Assembly (NCBI RefSeq): GCF_000430645.1
Contig: NZ_AUMK01000022.1
Span: forward strand, 1 to 39,344
Length of the DNA: 39,344 bases
Source of the DNA: Aquimarina latercula DSM 2041
GTDB lineage: Bacteria > Bacteroidota > Bacteroidia > Flavobacteriales > Flavobacteriaceae
Direction: 5' to 3'
Shown here in pieces: positions 20,866 to 29,372 of this stretch. The notes below the pieces were generated by a model. It searched no databases and was not told the DNA's origin. It was given only the letters and a program-made list of their open reading frames with translations. Made by a program: the position numbers and the translations under genes. How positions within the stretch are numbered: the stretch's first letter is position 1; each line of letters opens with the position of its first letter.

Positions 20866-23646
20866 ATGATTCAAGACATTACTACCTTAGATCCAAAACA
20901 TAATATATTAATTAAAGGAGCCAAACTGCATAATCTAAAAAATCTAGATGCAGCTATACCTAGAAATAAATTAGTGGTAATCACTGGGTTATCTGGTTCT
21001 GGTAAATCTAGTTTAGCGTTTGATACATTATATGCCGAAGGACAACGAAGATATGTAGAAAGTCTTTCTTCTTATGCAAGACAATTCTTAGGACGACTTA
21101 ACAAACCTAAAGTTGAATATATAAAAGGCATAGCCCCGGCAATTGCTATTGAGCAAAAAGTGAATTCTACCAATCCTAGATCTACAGTAGGTACTACAAC
21201 AGAGATTTATGATTATCTAAAATTACTTTTTGCAAGAATAGGAAAAACCTACTCTCCTATCTCAGGTAATCAAGTGAAAAAAGATACAGTAACTGATGTA
21301 ATCGAATATGTAAAAGAATGTAAAGAAGGTGAAAAACTACTTTTACTTGCTCCAATACATGTAGAAAGTGGAAGAACGACAGAAGAAAAACTTAAAGTAT
21401 TACAACAACAGGGATATGCGCGTGTAAAGATTAATGATACTGTTTGCAGAATTGAAGAAGCTCATATCACAACAAAAGATACAGTTCATCTTGTTATAGA
21501 TCGAATTATAAAAAGAGATGAAGAGGACTTCTATAATCGTTTAGCAGATGCAATAGCTTCAGCTTTCTTCGAAGGAAAAGGGACTTGTTACATTGAATCT
21601 CTAAAAGATAATAATTCTAGACAATTTAGTAATAAGTTTGAGTTGGATGGAATGACTTTTTTAGAGCCTAATGTTCATTTATTTAGTTTCAATAATCCGT
21701 ATGGAGCATGTCCTGAATGCGAAGGATATGGAGATGTAATTGGTATTGACGAAGACCTTGTGATACCAAACACTTCTCTAAGCATATACGAAGGTGCCGT
21801 TTTCCCTTGGAAAGGAGATACAATGAGTTGGTATAAAGATCAGCTTGTAAATAGTGCATATAAGTTTGATTTTCCAATACACAAACCATATTTCGAATTA
21901 TCTTCAGAACATAAAGAATTACTTTGGAAAGGAAATAAATATTTTGAAGGTATAGATAGCTTTTTTATCGAACTAGAAGCAAAAGCTTACAAAATTCAAA
22001 ATAGAGTAATGCTATCTCGCTATCGTGGTAAAACCAAATGTGCAACTTGTAAAGGAAAAAGATTACGTGCTGAAACGAACTATGTAAAAATTGGTGATGC
22101 TACATTAACAGACCTTGTAGAAAAACCTTTAAATGAACTTTCTGATTTCTTTAAAAATCTAGAACTAAATGAGTATGATTCACAAATTGGCAAAAGATTA
22201 CTAAAAGAGATAAATAGCAGATTAGAATTTTTAGACAACGTAGGATTACAATATCTAACATTAAATCGTAAATCCAATACATTATCTGGTGGAGAATCCC
22301 AAAGAATAAACTTAGCCACTTCTTTAGGAAGTAGTTTAGTAGGATCTATGTATATATTAGATGAACCAAGTATAGGTTTACATCCTAAAGACACCGAAAA
22401 ACTAATAAAAGTGCTTCAGTCTTTGCGTGATTTAGGAAATACAGTTATTGTTGTTGAACATGATGAAGACATTATGAAAGCAGCAGATGTTATCCTAGAT
22501 ATCGGTCCAGAAGCGGGTACTTTTGGAGGTAATTTAGTTGCTAATGGTACTTTTGATCAAATTCTAGCTTCTGACTCTTTAACAGCAAAATATCTTAATG
22601 GAGATCTAGAAATAGAAATTCCAAAAGAAAGAAAAACTTCTAAATATTATTTAGAAATTATTGGAGCAAGAGAAAATAATTTAAAAAATATAGATGTAAA
22701 AATTCCACTTGGAGTTTTTACTGCAATCACAGGTGTATCTGGAAGTGGTAAAAGTACGTTAGTTAAAAAAATTGTATACCCATCTGTACTAAAACAATTA
22801 GGCGGATACGGAGAAAAAGCTGGGCAGTTTACAGAATTAAAAGGAAATTATAGTAACATAAAACATGTAGAATTTGTTGATCAAAACCCAATTGGTCGTT
22901 CCTCGAGATCCAATCCAGTGACCTATATTAAGGCATATGATGATATTAGAGCACTTTTTGCTAGTCAAAAACTTTCGAAAATTCGTAATTATCAATCTAA
23001 GCACTTTTCTTTTAATGTAGATGGCGGACGTTGCGAAACCTGTAAAGGTGAAGGTGAAGTAACCATCGAAATGCAGTTTATGGCCGATGTACATTTAGAA
23101 TGTGAAACATGTGGAGGAAAACGATTTAAGAAAGATGTGCTAGAAGTAACTTTTGAGGATAAAAATATTGATGATATCCTTACCATGACTATTGATAGCG
23201 CTATTGATTTTTTCTCAAAACACAGTCAGGCAAAAATCATAAGAAAGCTTCAACCTTTACAAGATGTTGGTTTAGGATATGTACAATTAGGCCAAAGCTC
23301 TTCTACTCTTTCTGGAGGAGAGGCGCAACGAATAAAACTTGCGTCATTTCTAGTAAAAGGAAACACAAAAGACAAAGCCTTATTTATTTTTGATGAACCA
23401 ACAACGGGATTACATTTTCATGATATCAAAAAATTATTAAAATCATTTAATGAGTTAATTGCTAAAGGGCATTCTATTTTAGTTATTGAGCATAACTTGG
23501 ATTTAGTAAAATGCGCTGATTATGTGATTGATTTAGGACCAGAAGGCGGAAAAAACGGAGGAATTATTATTGCTCAAGGAACTCCGGAAGAAGTTAGTAA
23601 AAATAAAAAATCGTATACTGGTCAATATCTAAAAGATAAACTCTAA
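20866..23646 (+). CDS. uvrA: Excinuclease ABC subunit A
   Basis: A 926-residue protein. The first ABC ATPase has Walker A GLSGSGKSS (about 44-52) and signature LSGGESQR; the second has GVSGSGKST and LSGGEAQR, with Walker B DEPT. The UvrB-binding insertion is present (about 140-260), so this is the canonical form and not the short paralog. Zinc-binding pairs CPECEG, CATCKG and CETCKG/CETCGG are all there. It finds bulky DNA lesions with UvrB in nucleotide excision repair. I chose ATG 20866; an upstream TTG frame start falls in the promoter box. It is the first host gene after the prophage. Confidence 0.97.
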   Translation: MIQDITTLDPKHNILIKGAKLHNLKNLDAAIPRNKLVVITGLSGSGKSSLAFDTLYAEGQRRYVESLSSYARQFLGRLNKPKVEYIKGIAPAIAIEQKVNSTNPRSTVGTTTEIYDYLKLLFARIGKTYSPISGNQVKKDTVTDVIEYVKECKEGEKLLLLAPIHVESGRTTEEKLKVLQQQGYARVKINDTVCRIEEAHITTKDTVHLVIDRIIKRDEEDFYNRLADAIASAFFEGKGTCYIESLKDNNSRQFSNKFELDGMTFLEPNVHLFSFNNPYGACPECEGYGDVIGIDEDLVIPNTSLSIYEGAVFPWKGDTMSWYKDQLVNSAYKFDFPIHKPYFELSSEHKELLWKGNKYFEGIDSFFIELEAKAYKIQNRVMLSRYRGKTKCATCKGKRLRAETNYVKIGDATLTDLVEKPLNELSDFFKNLELNEYDSQIGKRLLKEINSRLEFLDNVGLQYLTLNRKSNTLSGGESQRINLATSLGSSLVGSMYILDEPSIGLHPKDTEKLIKVLQSLRDLGNTVIVVEHDEDIMKAADVILDIGPEAGTFGGNLVANGTFDQILASDSLTAKYLNGDLEIEIPKERKTSKYYLEIIGARENNLKNIDVKIPLGVFTAITGVSGSGKSTLVKKIVYPSVLKQLGGYGEKAGQFTELKGNYSNIKHVEFVDQNPIGRSSRSNPVTYIKAYDDIRALFASQKLSKIRNYQSKHFSFNVDGGRCETCKGEGEVTIEMQFMADVHLECETCGGKRFKKDVLEVTFEDKNIDDILTMTIDSAIDFFSKHSQAKIIRKLQPLQDVGLGYVQLGQSSSTLSGGEAQRIKLASFLVKGNTKDKALFIFDEPTTGLHFHDIKKLLKSFNELIAKGHSILVIEHNLDLVKCADYVIDLGPEGGKNGGIIIAQGTPEEVSKNKKSYTGQYLKDKL

Positions 23647-23733
23647 AAAACATTAACATAATTGTAATAATATATTCTGTAAAGTAATAAGAAGCATTCC
23701 GGCTAAGCTATCCAAATAATTAAAATTAAAAGA

Positions 23734-24378
23734 ATGTCACTTACAGAACAATTAAAAGCTCGTGCCGCTCAATCGGCCAATAAATATCCTGAAACTATTC
23801 ATAAAATAATGAATAATGGTATCTCGGAACTTAGAAATAGTCAACTAGTTAATCGATCTCTAAAAACTGGTGATAAAATACCTGAAATAAAGCTACCAAA
23901 TGCTGCGGACAAAAATATATCTATTCAAGAATTATTAGTTACTAAAAAAGTAGTATTAACTTTTTACCGAGGCGGTTGGTGTCCCTATTGTAATCTAGAG
24001 TTACAAGCTTTACAGGCGCATCAAGATCAATTTGAAGAACTAGGAGCTACTTTGGTAGCAATTAGCCCAGAAACACCAGATAACTCTCTTAATACATCCG
24101 AAAAAAATAATTTAAGTTTTGAAGTTCTTTCTGATATTGATAACAAAATAGCAAATGAATTCAATTTAATATTTACACTGCCTAAAGATTTAATTGAAGT
24201 TTATAAAGGATTTGGAATAGATTTAATTAAAAGCAATGGTAACGAAGATCATCAATTACCTATAGCAGCGACGTATGTAATTGATCAAGATGGAACTATT
24301 ACTTATGATTTTATCAAAGAAGATTATAAAGAAAGAGCAGATCCTGAGGAAATAATTAAACATCTTAAAAACAAATAG
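23734..24378 (+). CDS. Peroxiredoxin-like (AhpC/TSA) protein
   Basis: A 214-residue thioredoxin-fold protein. The active site is YRGGWCPYCNLEL with Cys83 and Cys86, and the fold continues with LVAISPETPD and YVIDQDGTITYDF. The CxxC arrangement is that of the PRX-like2/AhpC-TSA group that reduces peroxides using a thiol partner. No signal peptide, so it is cytoplasmic. It starts 87 bases after uvrA, with no clear promoter between, so it could share its transcript. Confidence 0.85.
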   Translation: MSLTEQLKARAAQSANKYPETIHKIMNNGISELRNSQLVNRSLKTGDKIPEIKLPNAADKNISIQELLVTKKVVLTFYRGGWCPYCNLELQALQAHQDQFEELGATLVAISPETPDNSLNTSEKNNLSFEVLSDIDNKIANEFNLIFTLPKDLIEVYKGFGIDLIKSNGNEDHQLPIAATYVIDQDGTITYDFIKEDYKERADPEEIIKHLKNK

Positions 24379-24421
24379 TTAACAACTTTTTGAAAGGTAT
24401 TTTATTGTAACAAGAAAAAAT

Positions 24422-24437
24422 TTGGCACGCGGTTTGG
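24422..24437 (+). promoter_or_regulatory. Sigma-54-like promoter TTGGCACG-N4-TTGG
   Basis: TTGGCACG (24422-24429), four bases, TTGG (24434-24437). The -24 element is perfect for RpoN; the -12 element has GG in place of GC. It lies 68 bases before the start of the secreted repeat protein. The same element precedes its paralog. Confidence 0.65.
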
Positions 24438-24505
24438 TTACTTAATAATCAAATAGCGGAAACCGAAAAGCTAATGAGTAGGTAAAAACCCAAAACATTT
24501 TAGTT

Positions 24506-25156
24506 ATGAAAAAAATGATACTTTTTATCGCAGCAATGTTACTAATTGGAACAACTGCACAAGCGACCGATCAGAAAAATTCGGATCAAGTTGATAGGGT
24601 TACAAAACGTTATCGTGGTTCTCAACCAATTGTATTTGTCGAAGGTGGTATAAAATTCTTTGTATATCCAAATGGAGAAATTGATTTTAAAACTCCTAGA
24701 AGACGAAACTATAATAATTCGGATTGGAATACCAGAAATTATAACGCTCCAGGACGTACTAGAGCTTATAGGTCTAACAATCGTTTTACTGTAAGGTACG
24801 ATTACTACGGAAGATTAAAACGAGTTGGTATTACTACTATAGGATATAATCAATTCGATCAAGTTAGAAGAATTGGATCAGTTTTAATTAGATATAACAG
24901 AAGAGGAAAATTAGCTAAGATTGGTGGACTGCGTGTATACTACGGAAAAAGAGGAAGAATACGACATATAGAAGGAAGCATACATCATACAGGATGTGGT
25001 TTCTGCGGTGTAGATGGATGTAGTATGACTCATGATCCTTATTATAATTTTAATGGAAGATCAAATCATAGAGATTGGAAAAATCATAATGATGATGATC
25101 ATAACAATAAGAATAGGAAAAGAAAAAAGAAATATAGTGATCACGATGATGATTGA
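24506..25156 (+). CDS. Secreted basic protein with YDYYGR-type repeats (paralog 1)
   Basis: A 216-residue protein with a Sec signal peptide (1-20, cleaved after AQA). A short domain shared with the paralog follows (IVFVEGGIKFFVYPNGEIDF, about 42-61). Then come about four repeats of 18-19 residues (97-160), in the style of YDYYGRLKRVG, YNQFDQVRRIG, YNRRGKLAKIG and YYGKRGRIRHIEG. A Cys-rich patch, GCGFCGVDGCSM (163-174), could bind metal or form disulfides, and the tail is H, D, N and K rich. No named family was recognised. It is behind a sigma-54-like site and has its own terminator. Confidence 0.75.
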   Translation: MKKMILFIAAMLLIGTTAQATDQKNSDQVDRVTKRYRGSQPIVFVEGGIKFFVYPNGEIDFKTPRRRNYNNSDWNTRNYNAPGRTRAYRSNNRFTVRYDYYGRLKRVGITTIGYNQFDQVRRIGSVLIRYNRRGKLAKIGGLRVYYGKRGRIRHIEGSIHHTGCGFCGVDGCSMTHDPYYNFNGRSNHRDWKNHNDDDHNNKNRKRKKKYSDHDDD

Positions 25157-25183
25157 TATAAATTAGTTAGTTGGTTAGTTGTT

Positions 25184-25226
25184 AGAAAGCCTGTTGTCAT
25201 TTTTGATAGCGGGCTTTCTCTTTTAA
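25184..25226 (+). terminator. Rho-independent terminator
   Basis: Arms AGAAAGCC (25184-25191) and GGCTTTCT (25212-25219) followed by CTTTT. It ends the transcript of the secreted repeat protein. Confidence 0.7.
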
Positions 25227-25300
25227 CTAAAAATGTTAAGCTTTCTTCTAGGCAATACGATTATTTTATATTTAAGGGAGTAAAAAAATAAAATATTTAT

Positions 25301-26398
25301 ATGAAATTCTACAAAATCTCACTCTTAACGATTTCAATAGTTTGTATTCAAATGTCAGTTGCTCAAAAAATGCAATTTGAAGATTATGACCCTCCTTCTA
25401 CTCTTGTAGTTCCAGAAACTATAATAAAAAAAGCGAAATTTCCTTTTATCGATGTGCATAATCATCAATTTAGAATGCCTACACAAGATTTAAGTGAATT
25501 AGTAAGCGAAATGGACAAATTAAACATGGCAGTAATGGTTAATTTATCTGGTCGAGGAAGAGGATCTGACGAACATCTAAAAGGAGCTCTAGAAAATGTA
25601 AAAACTAATGCGGCTAAACGTTTTATAGTATTTACCAATATTGATTTAGAAGGTATTGACGAACCTGATTGGACAAAAAGAACTGTTGCAAGACTAAAAA
25701 AGGATGTTGCCATGGGGGCCAATGGTTTAAAAATATACAAAAGCCAAGGAATGGATAATACAGATAGTAACGGCGATAGAATCAAAATAGATGATCCTAG
25801 AATTGGACCGATATGGGAAAAATGTGGTGAATTAGGAATTCCTGTTCTAATACACGCTGCAGATCCAAAATCATTCTGGGATCCACACGACAATCAAAAT
25901 GAAAGATGGCTGGAGTTAAAATTACGATCTAGAAGAAAAAGAGATGCTAAGGTTACGGGGGCTTGGCAAACCATTATACAAGAACAACATAATATTTTTA
26001 AAAAACATAAAAATACCAAATTTATCAATGCACATTTGGGATGGTATGGAAACAACTTAGCCAAACTTGCTGAGTTAATGGATGAAATTCCTAATATGTA
26101 TTCCGAAATTGGAGCAGTAATTGCCGAACTTGGGAGACAACCTCGTAATGCAAAAGCATTTTTAACTAAATACCAGGATAGAATCATGTTTGGTAAAGAT
26201 TCTTGGAATCCAGAGGAATACTACACTTATTTTAGGGTTCTCGAATCTAACGATGAGTATTTTCCTTATTACAAAAGATATCATGCTTTCTGGAAAATGT
26301 ATGGATTAGAACTTGAAGATGAGGTTCTGAAAAAACTATATTATAAAAATGCACTAAAAGTAATTCCTAATATTGATAAAAGTTTATTTCCAAAATAA
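25301..26398 (+). CDS. Secreted amidohydrolase-family enzyme (Amidohydro_2 type)
   Basis: A 365-residue protein with a Sec signal peptide (about 1-21, ending SVAQ). The TIM-barrel metal site is visible: DVHNH (His53, His55), LIHAADP (His185), NAHLGW (His245) and FGKDSW (Asp300). This is the set of ligands of the Amidohydro_2/ACMSD-like group, which includes hydrolases, hydratases and decarboxylases of small carboxylates or lactones. The substrate is unknown. It has an RNA leader of about 75 bases after the terminator and sits between the two sigma-54 paralogs, but no sigma-54 site is seen before it. Confidence 0.8.
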   Translation: MKFYKISLLTISIVCIQMSVAQKMQFEDYDPPSTLVVPETIIKKAKFPFIDVHNHQFRMPTQDLSELVSEMDKLNMAVMVNLSGRGRGSDEHLKGALENVKTNAAKRFIVFTNIDLEGIDEPDWTKRTVARLKKDVAMGANGLKIYKSQGMDNTDSNGDRIKIDDPRIGPIWEKCGELGIPVLIHAADPKSFWDPHDNQNERWLELKLRSRRKRDAKVTGAWQTIIQEQHNIFKKHKNTKFINAHLGWYGNNLAKLAELMDEIPNMYSEIGAVIAELGRQPRNAKAFLTKYQDRIMFGKDSWNPEEYYTYFRVLESNDEYFPYYKRYHAFWKMYGLELEDEVLKKLYYKNALKVIPNIDKSLFPK

Positions 26399-26498
26399 TA
26401 CAACTTAGTTAAAACATAAAAAACAAAAACCTAACAATCAGTATTTTAGCACCTAAAAACCTTTAACAATGAAGAACACTATAAAATAATCTATTTTT

Positions 26499-26514
26499 TT
26501 GGCACGCTGCTTGA
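26499..26514 (+). promoter_or_regulatory. Sigma-54-like promoter TTGGCACG-N4-TTGA
   Basis: TTGGCACG (26499-26506), four bases, TTGA (26511-26514), 57 bases before the second repeat protein. The -12 element is GA in place of GC. Its likeness to the site before 24506 supports both. Confidence 0.65.
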
Positions 26515-26571
26515 TACTATATAAACGAGTGATAAAAACTAATTTTTACACTTCTTTTAAAATCACAGATT

Positions 26572-27837
26572 ATGAAAAATATTGTTTTACTATTTACAGG
26601 TTTATTATTAGCTTCTTTTACTGCTAATGCTTTTGAAACAAATACAGAAACCGTTTCTAGATATTATAATTATGGAAAATCATTCATTTTTAATGAAAGT
26701 GGAGTTGAATTCTCTGTGTATGCAGATGGTCAGTTTGATTTTTATGTAAACAGACCAAGAAGTGGTGTTAGTGTTAATATCAATCGTCCAGGTGTAAATA
26801 TTAGTTTTAACTCTGGTTATGATTATGATGCATATGTACAGTATGATGATTATGGTGCTGTAGTGCAAATAGAAAATGTACCTATATTCTATGATTACTA
26901 TGGTAGGATTAGTCAAGCAGGTGATATATTTATCAACTACAACCGTTTTGGTAGAATATCTAGAGTTGGTGGATTATATGTGAATTATAATAACTACGGT
27001 AATTTTGTTAACTGTACTGGATTTATTAACAGCTTTAATAGACATTATACATACAGACCTTTTCACGCTTTCTTTACTGTACCAGTGGTAAGTAGATGTA
27101 TCGTATTCAACAGACCTTATAGAAGGTTTTACAACCCATATAGATTTTCATATAATGTTTACAGAACAAACTATTATAATGGATACTATGCAAAACCTTA
27201 TAGAAGTCGTAACTATTACAGACCTAATCAGAGAGTAGCAAGCTATAACAGAGGAAATAGAGTTAGCAGAGCTAGAAGTCTTGATTATAGATCTCGTGAC
27301 AGAAGAACAGCTATGTACAAGAGAAATGATCGTAACTACAGAACTGTAAATCGTAGTAGATCTACCTCAGTAAATAGAACTAGAGCTAGAGTAAATGACA
27401 ATGCATCTAGAGGTAGAAGTACACAATCTAGAAATAGAACAAAAGCTACTTCGAGAAGTGTACAGAATAAAAATAGAGCACAAAATACGCAAAGAACCAG
27501 AAACGCTGTTACAAGTCGTTCTACTAGAAATGCAGAAACAAGAAATCAGGCACGAAGAGCTGATCAAAATAGAATTCAGACAAACCAAAGATCACAAAGA
27601 AGTAGAAATACCGTTGCTAATGGATCTAGTAGAAATAATAACAAAATAAGAACTACGACTAGGAGCAATAGAAATAATAGCTCAAGAAATGTAACAAAAC
27701 GTTCTAATAACAGTCGATATACTAGTAAAGGAACTAATAGTTCTAGAGCTAAAACACAAAAACAAAGAAGTAATACTTCTAACAGAAAAGCAAGGTCGAG
27801 TAATTCAAGATCACGTTCTGCAAGAAGTAGAAGTTAA
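26572..27837 (+). CDS. Secreted repeat protein with long Arg/Ser/Asn-rich tail (paralog 2)
   Basis: A 421-residue protein with a signal peptide (1-20, ending ANA). The N-terminus has FIFNESGVEFSVYADGQFDF (about 38-57), matching the paralog at 24506. Four repeats (about 89-152) include YDDYGAVVQIE, YDYYGRISQAG, YNRFGRISRVG and YNNYGNFVNC. A Y, N and R-rich stretch follows, and from about residue 220 a very basic, low-complexity tail of R, S, N, T and Q runs to the end. The mature protein must be extremely basic. It has a likely envelope or matrix role (binding polyanions such as DNA or polysaccharide), which is inference. Confidence 0.75.
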   Translation: MKNIVLLFTGLLLASFTANAFETNTETVSRYYNYGKSFIFNESGVEFSVYADGQFDFYVNRPRSGVSVNINRPGVNISFNSGYDYDAYVQYDDYGAVVQIENVPIFYDYYGRISQAGDIFINYNRFGRISRVGGLYVNYNNYGNFVNCTGFINSFNRHYTYRPFHAFFTVPVVSRCIVFNRPYRRFYNPYRFSYNVYRTNYYNGYYAKPYRSRNYYRPNQRVASYNRGNRVSRARSLDYRSRDRRTAMYKRNDRNYRTVNRSRSTSVNRTRARVNDNASRGRSTQSRNRTKATSRSVQNKNRAQNTQRTRNAVTSRSTRNAETRNQARRADQNRIQTNQRSQRSRNTVANGSSRNNNKIRTTTRSNRNNSSRNVTKRSNNSRYTSKGTNSSRAKTQKQRSNTSNRKARSSNSRSRSARSRS

Positions 27838-27874
27838 AAAATATAAAGAATTTATTTTTTTGGTTGGTTAGTTG

Positions 27875-27919
27875 GAAAATCCCCCAGAGTAGTATGCTTA
27901 GGCACCTCGGGGGATTTTC
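27875..27919. terminator. Bidirectional terminator between convergent genes
   Basis: Arms GAAAATCCCCC (27875-27885) and GGGGGATTTTC (27909-27919), followed by TTTA rightward. The stop codon of the leftward flippase gene lies in the loop. Confidence 0.8.
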
Positions 27920-29355
27920 TTTATTACAGTATTAATATCTTCAGATATTTTAAAAAAATACAATAAAGCAATATAACAAACTCCGATAACTATACTCTTT
28001 ATACTAATATTTACTATTGGATGAAATTTAAAATCCCAAAAATAAAACCCTATTACAAATCCTGAAATAAACAGTATCGTCAATAACATTTTTGAGGAAA
28101 ATGGATTCATTTTAAATTTTACCTGAACAATCAATAATTTTGCCAAATTGTAACAAAATACAGCGCTAAAAGTAGCAATAGCCGCTCCTGTTACACCAAA
28201 AACTGGAATACAAACCCAATTAAGAATAAATGCCAGAATAGCCATCCCAATTCCTATATATAATATTAATCGATAATAATCCGAATTAAATAATATGGAA
28301 TTATTATTACCTAATAAATTATCAAACAATTTAGCTCCTCCAATTAAAGCTACTACCCAGATAAACAGTTCATATTCTTCAGGAATCAGTTTAAAAAGTT
28401 CATTAACATTACAAAGTATTAACACAAACAATAAACCACTAATAGCAAATAGATTTAAAGAACTTTTTTTATACAAGGTTCGTAACTGATCAAAATTCTT
28501 TTCATTAATCAACTTCGCAGTCAACGGGTACGTAATTTGATGCATTGCACGAGAAGGAATTATTATAACACTAGCGATATAAGCACAGATACCATATTTT
28601 GCTACATACTCAATGGGAAGATAACGTTCTATCATCGTTTTATCTAAATCTATTAATAAGGTCGCAACGGAACCTGCCAATAGAATTAAAAGAGAATACT
28701 TTAAAACAGAAATATAGTTTCTAGGGAATGAGAAACTAAACTTAAATTCATGCAAGCTTAATGCGTATATAATCATAATCCCTAATCGAAGTATATACAC
28801 CATCACAATTGCATACACAAATTGATGTACCGTAATTACTTTGAAATATACCAGAAATAAAAGAATCATTAGACAAATCCTAACAAACAATTCTTTCATA
28901 ATATTCCCAAAAACGCTTTTCAATTTCACTTTGGTCCAAGCAAAAAAGATTTCAAAATAAGACAAAGCGATTGCCAAAACATATATTGTCCATACATAGG
29001 ATTGGACAACAGTATTATCTTCACTAAAATAATTAAGTATATAAGTATATAGAACTAAACCAATAGTTCCTATTAAAATAGCTATACACAATGGTAGAAT
29101 AAGCATCATACTCATAAACCTATTCCGTTGTTCCTTTTTTAAATAAGAAGAATAAAATTTAACCAAGGTATTATGAGCACCAAAAGCCATTAAAGGCCAT
29201 ATTAAATTAGAAGCTGAAAGTAAATATGAAACAAGCCCATAATATTCTTCTTCTAGAAATTTCGTAAACAAAAAGAGGGTGTTGATAGCACCAATCCCAA
29301 AACCAAAGCAGGTAATGATTACATTTTTTATAGATTGATTTACTACTATTCCCAC
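27898..29355 (-). CDS. Polysaccharide flippase-like membrane protein (Wzx/MOP)
   Basis: A 485-residue protein with about 12-14 membrane segments spread along the whole length. It has the MOP/Wzx pattern of an N-terminal helix NQSIKNVIITCFGFGIGAIN followed by paired helices and charged loops (for example DLDKTMIERYLP near the middle). Such proteins flip lipid-linked sugars across the inner membrane for surface polysaccharide assembly. It is the last gene of a four-gene leftward unit with a GT4 and a YfhO protein, which supports this role. Confidence 0.85.
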   Translation of the reverse strand: MGIVVNQSIKNVIITCFGFGIGAINTLFLFTKFLEEEYYGLVSYLLSASNLIWPLMAFGAHNTLVKFYSSYLKKEQRNRFMSMMLILPLCIAILIGTIGLVLYTYILNYFSEDNTVVQSYVWTIYVLAIALSYFEIFFAWTKVKLKSVFGNIMKELFVRICLMILLFLVYFKVITVHQFVYAIVMVYILRLGIMIIYALSLHEFKFSFSFPRNYISVLKYSLLILLAGSVATLLIDLDKTMIERYLPIEYVAKYGICAYIASVIIIPSRAMHQITYPLTAKLINEKNFDQLRTLYKKSSLNLFAISGLLFVLILCNVNELFKLIPEEYELFIWVVALIGGAKLFDNLLGNNNSILFNSDYYRLILYIGIGMAILAFILNWVCIPVFGVTGAAIATFSAVFCYNLAKLLIVQVKFKMNPFSSKMLLTILFISGFVIGFYFWDFKFHPIVNISIKSIVIGVCYIALLYFFKISEDINTVIKKIPRGA

Positions 29356-29372
29356 AATATTAAAGAATGATA

